Source: JAEYFP01 sp047602645 (GTDB lineage Bacteria; Bacillota; Clostridia; Lachnospirales; Lachnospiraceae). Taken from it: 33,869 nt of DNA. The notes beneath the pieces were generated by a model. That model was given only the letters and a program-made list of their open reading frames with translations, was not told the origin of the DNA and did not search any database. Numbering within the stretch: the stretch's first letter is position 1; the number at the start of each line of letters is the position of its first letter. The stretch covers positions 1 through 33,869 of the forward strand of contig JASGGU010000039.1 in assembly GCA_047602645.1 (NCBI GenBank), in the 5' to 3' direction. The position numbers were made by a program, and so were the translations under genes. Below are positions 15,641 to 22,103 of this stretch, piece after piece.

Positions 15641-17680
15641 ATGAGATCAGAATGGAATGGTTTCGTAGGCGGCAAATGGGAAAAAGAAATCAATGTCAGA
15701 GACTTCATCCAGAAGAACTACACACCATATGATGGTGACGATTCTTTTTTAACAGCACCTACACAGAACACAAAGGATTTATGGGCACAGATACTTGATC
15801 TTCAGAAGCAGGAACGTGCTGCAGGCGGAGTTCTTGACATGGATACAAAGGTTGTATCTACAATTACTTCACACGGCCCGGGATATTTGGATAAGAGCAA
15901 GGAAACGATCGTAGGTTTCCAGACAGATAAGCCCTTCAAGCGCTCCATGCAGCCTTACGGCGGTATCCGTATGGCGGAAAAAGCTTGTTCCGATAATGGT
16001 TATGAAGTTGATCCTGAAATCAGCGAATTTTTCTCCACACACAGAAAAACGCATAATGCAGGCTGTTTTGATGCCTACAACGCTGATATAAGAGCATGCC
16101 GTTCTTCACATATCGTTACGGGTCTTCCTGATGCTTACGGACGCGGACGTATTATTGGTGATTACAGACGTATCGCTCTGTATGGTATCGACAGGCTGAT
16201 CGAAGATAAGCTGGAGCAGAAGGATTCTACGGGACGTGTAATGACAGATGATGTCATTCGTCTTCGCGAGGAGCTTTCCGAGCAGATCGTCGCTTTAAAG
16301 ATGATGAAGCAAATGGCAGCATCCTACGGCTGTGATATTTCCAAGCCGGCCCAAAACACGCAGGAAGCAATTCAGGCTACCTACTTCGGATATCTGTCCG
16401 CAGTAAAGGAACAGAACGGTGCGGCAATGTCTCTCGGACGTACTTCCACCTTTATCGACTGCTTTGCGGAAAGAGATATAAAGAACGGTACCTTTACGGA
16501 AGAACAGCTTCAGGAATTCATTGATCACTTTATTATGAAACTGAGATGCATTAAGTTCGCCCGTACTCCTGAATATAATCAGATTTTCGCAGGTGATCCG
16601 GTATGGGTAACAGAGTCAATCGGCGGCGTCGGCATTGACGGACGTCACATGGTGACAAAGATGTCCTTCCGTTATCTGCAGACGCTCAACAACTTAGGCG
16701 CAGCACCTGAACCGAACTTAACAGTTCTCTGGTCAACAAGACTCCCTGGAAACTTCAAGAAGTTCTGTGCAAAGTCTTCAATCAATACTTCTTCAATCCA
16801 GTATGAGAACGACGACCTTATGAGAGTCACACATGGCGACGACTACGGTATTGCATGCTGTGTATCCTCCATGGTAATCGGTAAGGAGATGCAGTTCTTC
16901 GGCGCTCGTGCAAATCTTGCAAAATGTCTGCTTTACGCTTTAAACGGCGGTGTGGATGAAGTATCAAAGAAACAGATCGGACCTAAGTACCGTCCTGTTA
17001 CAGGCGATGTGCTTGATTACGATGACGTTTTGGATAAGTTTTCCGATATGATGGAATGGCAGGCAGATGTTTATGTGAATACACTGAACATTATCCACTA
17101 TATGCATGACAAATACTGCTATGAGAGAGCACAGATGGCGCTTCATGACAGAGATGTCAAGAGATATTTTGCAACCGGTATTGCAGGACTTTCCATCGTT
17201 GCAGACTCTCTGTCCGCAATTAAATATGCAAAGGTAGAAGTTATCAGAGATGAAGACGGCATAATTACAGACTTCAAGACGACCGGCGACTTCCCTAAAT
17301 ATGGAAATGATGATGATCGTGTCGATGAAATCGCACAAAAGATTGTATCTAAGTTTATGACAGCAATCAGAAGAAACCATGTATATCGAAACGGTGTTCC
17401 GACAATGTCGGTTCTTACGATTACTTCTAATGTAACCTATGGCAAGGCAACCGGCAATACTCCTGACGGACGTAAGAAAGGTCAGCCTTTCGCACCGGGC
17501 GCAAACCCAATGCACGGACGTGACTCTCATGGTGCAATTGCATCCCTGTCCTCCGTTGCAAAGCTTCCGTTCAACGATGCACAGGATGGTATTTCCAATA
17601 CATTTACGATCATCCCCGGTGCTCTCGGCAAGGAAGATCAGGTATTTGCAGGAGATATCGAGCTTGACCTCAATAAATAA
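15641..17680 (+). CDS. pflB: Pyruvate formate-lyase large subunit, lacking the glycyl-radical domain
   Basis: Catalytic body of a pyruvate formate-lyase, which converts pyruvate and CoA to acetyl-CoA and formate without oxygen. The 679 residues align by eye with the first nine-tenths of PflB, including STITSHGPGY, YGRGRIIGDYRR and the active-site pair Cys406-Cys407 in YGIACCVSS. Usual PFLs are about 740-760 residues; this one stops after GALGKEDQVFAGDIELDLNK, just before the glycyl-radical domain. That domain is encoded separately at 17966-18211, so the two must assemble to be active. The ATG at 15641 has AGGAGG nine bases upstream; an in-frame ATG at 15557 is at the transcription start and is rejected. 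A perfect stem-loop lies just after the stop codon. Confidence 0.93.
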   Translation: MRSEWNGFVGGKWEKEINVRDFIQKNYTPYDGDDSFLTAPTQNTKDLWAQILDLQKQERAAGGVLDMDTKVVSTITSHGPGYLDKSKETIVGFQTDKPFKRSMQPYGGIRMAEKACSDNGYEVDPEISEFFSTHRKTHNAGCFDAYNADIRACRSSHIVTGLPDAYGRGRIIGDYRRIALYGIDRLIEDKLEQKDSTGRVMTDDVIRLREELSEQIVALKMMKQMAASYGCDISKPAQNTQEAIQATYFGYLSAVKEQNGAAMSLGRTSTFIDCFAERDIKNGTFTEEQLQEFIDHFIMKLRCIKFARTPEYNQIFAGDPVWVTESIGGVGIDGRHMVTKMSFRYLQTLNNLGAAPEPNLTVLWSTRLPGNFKKFCAKSSINTSSIQYENDDLMRVTHGDDYGIACCVSSMVIGKEMQFFGARANLAKCLLYALNGGVDEVSKKQIGPKYRPVTGDVLDYDDVLDKFSDMMEWQADVYVNTLNIIHYMHDKYCYERAQMALHDRDVKRYFATGIAGLSIVADSLSAIKYAKVEVIRDEDGIITDFKTTGDFPKYGNDDDRVDEIAQKIVSKFMTAIRRNHVYRNGVPTMSVLTITSNVTYGKATGNTPDGRKKGQPFAPGANPMHGRDSHGAIASLSSVAKLPFNDAQDGISNTFTIIPGALGKEDQVFAGDIELDLNK

Positions 17681-17685
17681 TTAAG

Positions 17686-17700
17686 AACCGGGTAACGGTT
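17686..17700 (+). other. Hairpin between pflB and the 67-residue gene
   Basis: AACCG (17686-17690) and CGGTT (17696-17700) form a perfect 5-bp stem with loop GGTAA, starting six bases after the pflB stop. Too short and without a T-run to terminate; possibly an mRNA stability or spacing element. A comparable stem lies in the next gap. Confidence 0.35.
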
Positions 17701-17717
17701 TAGAAAGAGGTAAGGTT

Positions 17718-17921
17718 ATGGATGAAAAGAAAATGATTGACGATTTGGTGACATTCCTTGATGACTCGGTCAACGGAGGAGTAGGGCACTTAAACGTCGA
17801 AGTGAATTCTACAAAAGAAGCGATACGCAGTGTAGAAACAATGGGCTGCACAGATTGTTCCAGAACACCTCTGGCATGCAGCGTACCAACTCTTCACCAG
17901 GGCCTGGACGATTATGAATAA
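17718..17921 (+). CDS. Small Cys-containing paralogue of the glycyl-radical domain
   Basis: 67-residue protein between the two halves of the split pyruvate formate-lyase. Residues 7-29 (IDDLVTFLDD... GHLNVEV) align with residues 9-31 of the glycyl-radical subunit (VDNLVALLDG... HHLNVNV), with about 11 identities. From residue 30 it diverges completely. There is no RVSGYAV glycine loop, but Cys44-x2-Cys47-x6-Cys54-x5-His60 could bind zinc or an iron-sulphur cluster. It has an ATG with GAGGTAAGG upstream and a clean stop. A duplicated, repurposed domain is the best reading. It might compete with or chaperone the radical subunit, or act as a small Fe-S subunit as in 4-hydroxyphenylacetate decarboxylase. 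The function is unknown. Confidence 0.85.
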   Translation: MDEKKMIDDLVTFLDDSVNGGVGHLNVEVNSTKEAIRSVETMGCTDCSRTPLACSVPTLHQGLDDYE

Positions 17922-17924
17922 CTT

Positions 17925-17938
17925 ATACCGAAAGGTAT
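17925..17938 (+). other. GAAA-tetraloop hairpin before the glycyl-radical subunit gene
   Basis: ATACC (17925-17929) and GGTAT (17934-17938) close a GAAA tetraloop, starting four bases after the stop codon and 12 bases upstream of the AAGGAGG of the next gene. Stable for its size; could tune translation or processing. Confidence 0.35.
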
Positions 17939-17965
17939 CACAATAACAAAAGGAGGATTTGTATT

Positions 17966-18211
17966 ATGGCAGCAACAAGCAGTGCACAGGTTGATAACCT
18001 TGTAGCTTTATTGGATGGTTATGCTACGAAGGGCGGCCATCACTTAAATGTAAATGTTTTAAACAGAGATACTTTATTGGACGCACAGAAGCATCCGGAA
18101 AATTATCCTCAGCTGACAATCCGTGTTTCAGGATATGCGGTTAACTTTATTAAACTGACACCGGAACAGCAGAGTGATGTTATTTCCCGTACATTCCATG
18201 AAGCAATCTAA
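17966..18211 (+). CDS. Separate glycyl-radical subunit of pyruvate formate-lyase (GrcA/YfiD-like)
   Basis: 81-residue protein equal to the C-terminal glycyl-radical domain of PflB. HHLNVNVLNRDTLLDAQKHP is followed by LTIRVSGYAVNF with radical-bearing Gly56, and the tail is KLTPEQQSDVISRTFHEAI. The first 8 residues (MAATSSAQ) are a new N-terminus. The upstream enzyme lacks this domain, so this should be the obligatory radical carrier, activated by the radical SAM activase encoded next. E. coli GrcA (YfiD) is similar but is a spare part for a full-length PFL; here there is no full-length enzyme in the operon. A strong AAGGAGG lies nine bases before the ATG. A separate, replaceable radical domain could limit damage from oxygen cleavage. 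Confidence 0.93.
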   Translation: MAATSSAQVDNLVALLDGYATKGGHHLNVNVLNRDTLLDAQKHPENYPQLTIRVSGYAVNFIKLTPEQQSDVISRTFHEAI

Positions 18212-18230
18212 AATTTGAAGTTCTGTTTTG

Positions 18231-18269
18231 CAAGCCTCTCTGCAGCGCGGAGGGGCTTGTTGTTACCTT
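18231..18269 (+). terminator. Terminator/attenuator between PFL subunits and activase
   Basis: CAAGCCTCTCTGC (18231-18243) pairs with GCGGAGGGGCTTG (18247-18259) over 13 bp with two G-U pairs and a triloop. TTGTTACCTT follows, a mediocre T-tract. It probably lets only part of transcription reach pflA, matching the need for far less activase than enzyme. Confidence 0.65.
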
Positions 18270-18295
18270 AAATGGCATCGAAAGGATCACATCAT

Positions 18296-19048
18296 ATGAA
18301 GGGACGAATACATTCAATCGAAAGCTTTGGTACCGTAGATGGTCCGGGCGTACGCTTTGTCGTATTTTTTCAGGGCTGCCCAATGCGCTGCCTGTACTGC
18401 CATAACCCGGATACGTGGGAAATGGAGGCCGGTACGGAAATGGAAGTATCTGAAATCCTTGATCAATACGAAAGAAACAAAGGATTTTATAAAGGCGGCG
18501 GCATCACTGCGACCGGCGGCGAGCCGCTTGTACAGATCGACTTTTTAATCGAACTGTTCACGGAAGCAAAGCGGCGCGACATCCATACGTGTCTCGATAC
18601 TTCCGGCATCACCTATCACAAGAATCAACCGGCACTTATCGAAAAAATGAACCGCCTGATGGCGGTAACGGATCTGATTATGCTCGATATCAAGCATATC
18701 GACCCGGAGCTTCACAAAAAAGTGGCTTCTCAACCCAATGACGGCATTCTCGCCTTTGCCGAATATACCGCACAAAAGGGGGTAGCCCTCTGGATTCGTC
18801 ACGTTATCGTACCGGGTCTTACCGATGAGGATGAATACCTGTTTAAGCTCGGTTATTTTATCGGAGGTCTGTCCAATTTAAAAGCATTGGATGTGCTCCC
18901 TTACCATACGCTTGGAAAGCCGAAATATGAAAAGCTCTGCATTCCCTATCCGCTCGGCGATACGCCTGCAATGGATAAGAAAGAAGTCGTAAAGAAAAAA
19001 GAGGTAATACTCGACGGCATCCGAAAGAAACGGGCCGAAATTCAATAA
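18296..19048 (+). CDS. pflA: Pyruvate formate-lyase activating enzyme (radical SAM)
   Basis: Radical SAM enzyme that abstracts hydrogen from the PFL glycine using S-adenosylmethionine and a reduced [4Fe-4S] cluster. 250 residues, close to the 246 of E. coli PflA. Cluster Cys28, Cys32 and Cys35 lie in FQGCPMRCLYCHNPD; the SAM-binding ATGGEPL follows near residue 74. The substrate here should be the separate 81-residue subunit. The ATG at 18296 with AAAGGAT eight bases upstream was preferred to an ATG at 18272, which follows the stem directly and has no binding site. It is expressed by read-through of the 18231 stem. The ferredoxin encoded next is a plausible reductant. Confidence 0.95.
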   Translation: MKGRIHSIESFGTVDGPGVRFVVFFQGCPMRCLYCHNPDTWEMEAGTEMEVSEILDQYERNKGFYKGGGITATGGEPLVQIDFLIELFTEAKRRDIHTCLDTSGITYHKNQPALIEKMNRLMAVTDLIMLDIKHIDPELHKKVASQPNDGILAFAEYTAQKGVALWIRHVIVPGLTDEDEYLFKLGYFIGGLSNLKALDVLPYHTLGKPKYEKLCIPYPLGDTPAMDKKEVVKKKEVILDGIRKKRAEIQ

Positions 19049-19056
19049 TTTTCAGC

Positions 19057-19115
19057 TTGTATATTCAGCTGTTTTATATTAAAATAATAGAGAGTCTTGA
19101 TATATTTTTATCAAG
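19057..19115 (+). promoter_or_regulatory. Possible ferredoxin promoter and downstream dyad
   Basis: TTGTAT (19057-19062), 17 bases, TAAAAT (19080-19085) is a fair sigma-A match after pflA. Downstream, CTTGATA (19096-19102) and TATCAAG (19109-19115) form a perfect 7-bp dyad with a 6-base centre. The half-sites resemble FNR boxes, but the spacing is wrong for FNR. Confidence 0.4.
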
Positions 19116-19153
19116 CATATTGCGAAAGATTTTATAATAAGGAGGATATAGTT

Positions 19154-19324
19154 ATGGCATATGTAATTAACGACTCATGTATCAGTTGCGGAACATGCGA
19201 AGGACAGTGTCCCGTAGGCGCTATTTCTGCCGGCGACAGCAAGTTCAATATTGATCCCGGTACTTGTGTTGACTGTGGTGCCTGTGCAGGTGCTTGTCCT
19301 GTAGGCGCTATCGATCCGGAATAA
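19154..19324 (+). CDS. 2[4Fe-4S] clostridial-type ferredoxin
   Basis: Small electron carrier of 56 residues with two CxxCxxCxxxCP cluster motifs: Cys9/12/15/19 and Cys38/41/44/48. This length and symmetry are those of classical clostridial ferredoxins, which link pyruvate oxidation, hydrogenase and radical SAM enzymes. The ATG at 19154 has AAGGAGG eight bases upstream; a longer frame from 19097 is rejected because it would start inside the upstream dyad. It directly follows pflA, so donating electrons to the activase is a reasonable inference, though a general role is equally possible. A long perfect terminator hairpin follows. Confidence 0.95.
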   Translation: MAYVINDSCISCGTCEGQCPVGAISAGDSKFNIDPGTCVDCGACAGACPVGAIDPE

Positions 19325-19342
19325 TCAAATAATACGGCTATG

Positions 19343-19392
19343 ATGATAAGAGGCTACCTTAAAAGTCAACTTTTAAGGTAGCCTCTTATCAT
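19343..19392. terminator. Perfect 24-bp inverted repeat, bidirectional terminator
   Basis: 24-base arms at 19343-19366 and 19369-19392 are perfectly complementary around the two bases CA. It lies between the convergent ferredoxin and MerR-type genes. ATTTATTTA follows on the plus strand, so it should terminate the ferredoxin transcript well and may serve both directions. Confidence 0.85.
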
Positions 19393-19398
19393 ATTTAT

Positions 19399-20058
19399 TT
19401 AAGCCTCTTGTCCTCTTGGCTGCTGTTTAGAATGAGATTTTAAATGCAGGCCCAGCTTTCCCCGCTGCTTTTTACGAAGCAGCTCGTCAAAGCGCTTAAA
19501 TCGCTCCTCCTCGCGTTCCTCCTGCTCACGGAACAGATAGTCCACCTGCTTGATTACGTGGTCACCCACCTCCTCCTTGACACTGTTCAGCAGAATCTGA
19601 TTATTTTCCTGGAGTGCCTGAAGAAACAATTCCTTAAACAGCTGCCTGGCCTGATGCTGCCTGGCTGCTTTCGCATCCTCCTGCTCCTGAGAGGGCTGCG
19701 GCTGCGCATGCTGCTGTTCTATTTCCATTCCCTGACCGAAGTCGGTTCTCTGCTCCTGCGGCTGTTCCGCTGCGTTTGTATCACCGCCGGACGGCTCCTT
19801 GATCACGGACGCGGCCAATTCCTCGGCATTTTCCATATGATTATCAAATGCCATACGAATCGCCTTTAGTTGAAAGCCCTTCTCTTTCATCTCCCTCACG
19901 CGAATCAAATGCCGGATATTTTCCTCCGTATAATATCGATGTCCCATTTCATTGCGCATGATTGGCAGTTCCAGCTCCTCCTCCCAATAACGCAGTACAT
20001 GTGCCTCCACTCCAACCCTCTTAGATGCGTCTGATATCATATACCTAACTTCTCCCAT
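19399..20058 (-). CDS. MerR-family DNA-binding protein with Gln-rich linker and coiled coil
   Basis: 219-residue regulator. The N-terminal MerR winged helix (about 5-75) shows VGVEAHVLRYWEEELELP and GHRYYTEENIRHL. A low-complexity Gln/Glu/Ala-rich linker spans about 85-135, and a strongly charged helical or coiled-coil segment with EEREEERFKRFDELL covers about 140-205. There is no Cys metal site or drug-binding domain, so it is not a classical metal or multidrug MerR protein. The layout (MerR helix plus coiled coil) also resembles RacA-like chromosome-anchoring proteins. It has an AAGGGGAG site before the ATG and a dyad over its likely promoter that suggests autoregulation. Its regulon is not evident. 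Confidence 0.82.
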   Translation of the reverse strand: MGEVRYMISDASKRVGVEAHVLRYWEEELELPIMRNEMGHRYYTEENIRHLIRVREMKEKGFQLKAIRMAFDNHMENAEELAASVIKEPSGGDTNAAEQPQEQRTDFGQGMEIEQQHAQPQPSQEQEDAKAARQHQARQLFKELFLQALQENNQILLNSVKEEVGDHVIKQVDYLFREQEEREEERFKRFDELLRKKQRGKLGLHLKSHSKQQPRGQEA

Positions 20059-20116
20059 GACTTTTGCTCCCCTTATTTTTAAGTTTTTTCCAAAGCAAAC
20101 TCACGCGCCGAACACG

Positions 20117-20140
20117 GTTGACAAAGTCAACATCATACCA
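20117..20140 (-). promoter_or_regulatory. Extended -10 promoter and operator-like dyad of the MerR-type gene
   Basis: On the minus strand an extended -10 TGGTATGAT (20132-20140) is followed at the expected start point by the perfect dyad GTTGAC-AAA-GTCAAC (20117-20131). The -35 is not recognisable. The dyad over +1 would suit autorepression. Confidence 0.45.
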
Positions 20141-20144
20141 TATA

Positions 20145-20237
20145 CGCGAGTGTGCATCCTGCACGGAGTGCTTTTATTTCATAGAAAACCAAAACTAAAC
20201 TACTGCAATGTAACAAGGACTTTCCTATGAAATAAAA
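20145..20237. repeat. Intergenic repeat copy 1 (conserved module plus hairpin)
   Basis: The 41 bases from 20145 to 20185 match 33 of 41 with 24340-24380, beginning CGCGAGTG. Its end, TTTTATTTCATAG (20172-20184), is perfectly complementary to CTATGAAATAAAA (20225-20237) across a 40-base loop. In the second copy both arms differ yet still pair. The distal arm merges into the dnaB terminator region. Confidence 0.6.
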
Positions 20238-20272
20238 AAGAACCGATGAATTTTATGATTCCCATCCGTTCT
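20230..20272 (-). terminator. Intrinsic terminator of the gdpP-rplI-dnaB operon
   Basis: 10-base arms at 20239-20248 and 20263-20272 pair with one mismatch. The minus-strand transcript then runs into TTTTTTATTTC. It lies just after the dnaB stop codon. Confidence 0.8.
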
Positions 20273-20294
20273 CTTTCGTAAAATCATGCGCATG

Positions 20295-21626
20295 CTAATC
20301 CCGCGCCTTATTTGCAAATTTGGTATAATCCGGCATCCATACAAGTTCTATGGTACCGATCGGGCCGTTTCTCTGCTTTGCGATAATAACCTCCGCAATA
20401 TTTTTCTTTTCTGTTTCCTTATTATAATAATCATCCCTGTATAAGAACATGACCACATCGGCATCCTGCTCGATCGCACCGGATTCACGCAGATCGGACA
20501 GCATCGGACGGTGATCGTCTCTTTTTTCTACCGCCCGCGAAAGCTGCGACAACGCAACGACTGGCACATGAAGCTCTCTCGCCAATGATTTCAGTGATCG
20601 GGAAATATCTGATATCTCCTGCTGTCTCGAATCCGTACGCCCGCTTCCCGACATCAGCTGCAAATAGTCGATGATAATAATTTGCAAATTATGCTCGAGC
20701 TTATACTTTCGGCATTTGGAACGCAGCTCCGATATTGAAATACCCGGCGTATCGTCAATAATAAGTTTTGACCTGCCAATCACGCCTGCTCCTTCTATGA
20801 TTCCGTCCCAATCGTTGTCCGACATATTTCCGGTCCGAATCGCCTGGGAATCCACACGGGACTCCAGTGAAAGCAGACGATTAACCAGCTGCTCCTTTGA
20901 CATTTCCAGACTGAAGATGGCGGCACACAGATCCAGTTTAAAACAGATATGCTGCGCCACATTCAAGACAAAAGCCGTCTTGCCCATAGAGGGTCTGGCT
21001 GCGATCAGCACAAGATCAGAAGGCTGCAAACCGGCGGTTTTGAAATCCAGATCACTAAAACCAGTCGCGATTCCGGTGACATTTCCTTTTTGCTGGGAAG
21101 CGATGTTAATCCGCTCCAGAGCATTCATAACAACTTCGCTGATCGGTGTATAATCTTCCGAATTACGCCGTTGTACGACGTCGAAAATCCTCTTTTCCGT
21201 ATCTTCCAATATGTACTCTGTCGATTCCCTTCCGGCATAGCACTCATTTGCAATTTCTTCATTAATTCTGATCAGGCGTCTGAGAACCGCCTTTTCGCTC
21301 ACAATATTGGCATAATATTTCACATTTGCCGAGGTCGGCACGATGGTAATCAGTTCCTTAATGAACTCCATGCTGCTGATTTCCGCAGGCACGTCCTTTT
21401 CTTTTAAATGATTTTGGAGTGTGACCAGATCTACCGGCTTTCCTTCATTATAAAGCTCCACCATCGCCTCGAATAAAATCCCATACTGCTTTCCATAAAA
21501 ATCTTCCTTATGCAGAATTTCCGAAGCGATCACAATTGCTTCCTTATCCATAAGCATGGAACCAATGACCGACTGCTCTGCCTCAGTACTATGCGGCAAT
21601 ATTCTCTTTATCAGTGCCTCTTCCAT
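20295..21626 (-). CDS. dnaB: Replicative DNA helicase DnaB
   Basis: Hexameric 5'-3' helicase that unwinds the replication fork (called DnaC in Bacillus). The 443-residue protein has the N-terminal DnaB domain (about 8-110) and the RecA-like helicase domain. Walker A is ARPSMGKT at 210-217; further on are the Walker B region IIIIDYLQLM, LSQLSRAVEKR and DLRESGAIEQDADVV. There is no intein, which is worth noting because dnaB is a frequent intein host. AAGGAGG lies eight bases before the ATG. It is the last gene of the gdpP-rplI-dnaB operon, an order widely conserved in Firmicutes. Confidence 0.97.
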   Translation of the reverse strand: MEEALIKRILPHSTEAEQSVIGSMLMDKEAIVIASEILHKEDFYGKQYGILFEAMVELYNEGKPVDLVTLQNHLKEKDVPAEISSMEFIKELITIVPTSANVKYYANIVSEKAVLRRLIRINEEIANECYAGRESTEYILEDTEKRIFDVVQRRNSEDYTPISEVVMNALERINIASQQKGNVTGIATGFSDLDFKTAGLQPSDLVLIAARPSMGKTAFVLNVAQHICFKLDLCAAIFSLEMSKEQLVNRLLSLESRVDSQAIRTGNMSDNDWDGIIEGAGVIGRSKLIIDDTPGISISELRSKCRKYKLEHNLQIIIIDYLQLMSGSGRTDSRQQEISDISRSLKSLARELHVPVVALSQLSRAVEKRDDHRPMLSDLRESGAIEQDADVVMFLYRDDYYNKETEKKNIAEVIIAKQRNGPIGTIELVWMPDYTKFANKARD

Positions 21627-21656
21627 GAAGCCAGCCTCCTTGGTTTCGTATCTTTC

Positions 21657-22103
21657 TTACGCTTCCTCTACCTTGACCTTCAGGTTTGCACTGACCTGCG
21701 GATGCAGCTTCACTAAAACCTCATAGGCCCCAATGTTCCTTAGCTGTTCCGGAAGCTGGATTTTCTTCTTATCAATGTCCAGATCATGTTGGTTCTTTGC
21801 CTCCGCCGCAATTTCCTTAGAGGATATGGAGCCAAACGTCTTTCCTCCCTCTCCCGCCTTCAGCTTTACAATGACCTGCTTTGTCTCAATTACCCTTGCA
21901 AATTCCTTTGCTTCCTCTAAAATCCTCGCCGCAATCTTTTCATCATTTGCCTTCTGCAGCTTTAATTCATTCATATTCTTTGCATTTGCTTCGAGTCCAA
22001 GCTTTTTCGGAAAAATAAAATTCTTTGCATAGCCGTCGCTCACCTCTGCGATATCACCCTTTTTTCCTAATGTCTTGACATCCTGCAGTAAAATAACCTT
22101 CAT
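21657..22103 (-). CDS. rplI: 50S ribosomal protein L9
   Basis: Large-subunit ribosomal protein that binds 23S rRNA near the base of the L1 stalk. 148 residues, the normal length. The N-terminal globular domain starts MKVILLQDVKTLGKKGD with the L9 signature GYAKNFIFPKKL. A long connecting helix (about 41-75) and a C-terminal domain containing FGSISSKEIA and HPQV follow. Its ATG overlaps the gdpP stop by one base (TAATG), so translation is coupled; dnaB follows 30 bases downstream. Confidence 0.97.
   Translation of the reverse strand: MKVILLQDVKTLGKKGDIAEVSDGYAKNFIFPKKLGLEANAKNMNELKLQKANDEKIAARILEEAKEFARVIETKQVIVKLKAGEGGKTFGSISSKEIAAEAKNQHDLDIDKKKIQLPEQLRNIGAYEVLVKLHPQVSANLKVKVEEA

Noticed and set aside
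16964..17530. 188-codon open frame on the minus strand, rich in Cys and Ile
   Set aside because: Antisense shadow of pflB, which is a clear enzyme gene.
17681..17965. Frameshift or sequencing error as the cause of the split PFL
   Set aside because: The gap contains an intact, different gene, and each downstream gene has its own start and ribosome binding site. A simple frameshift cannot create this.
19096..19115. FNR/CRP box before the ferredoxin gene
   Set aside because: The half-sites TTGAT and ATCAA are present but are 8 bases apart; FNR needs 4 and CRP 4-6.
20295..21626. Intein or other insertion in dnaB
   Set aside because: The helicase motifs are contiguous and the protein has normal length.
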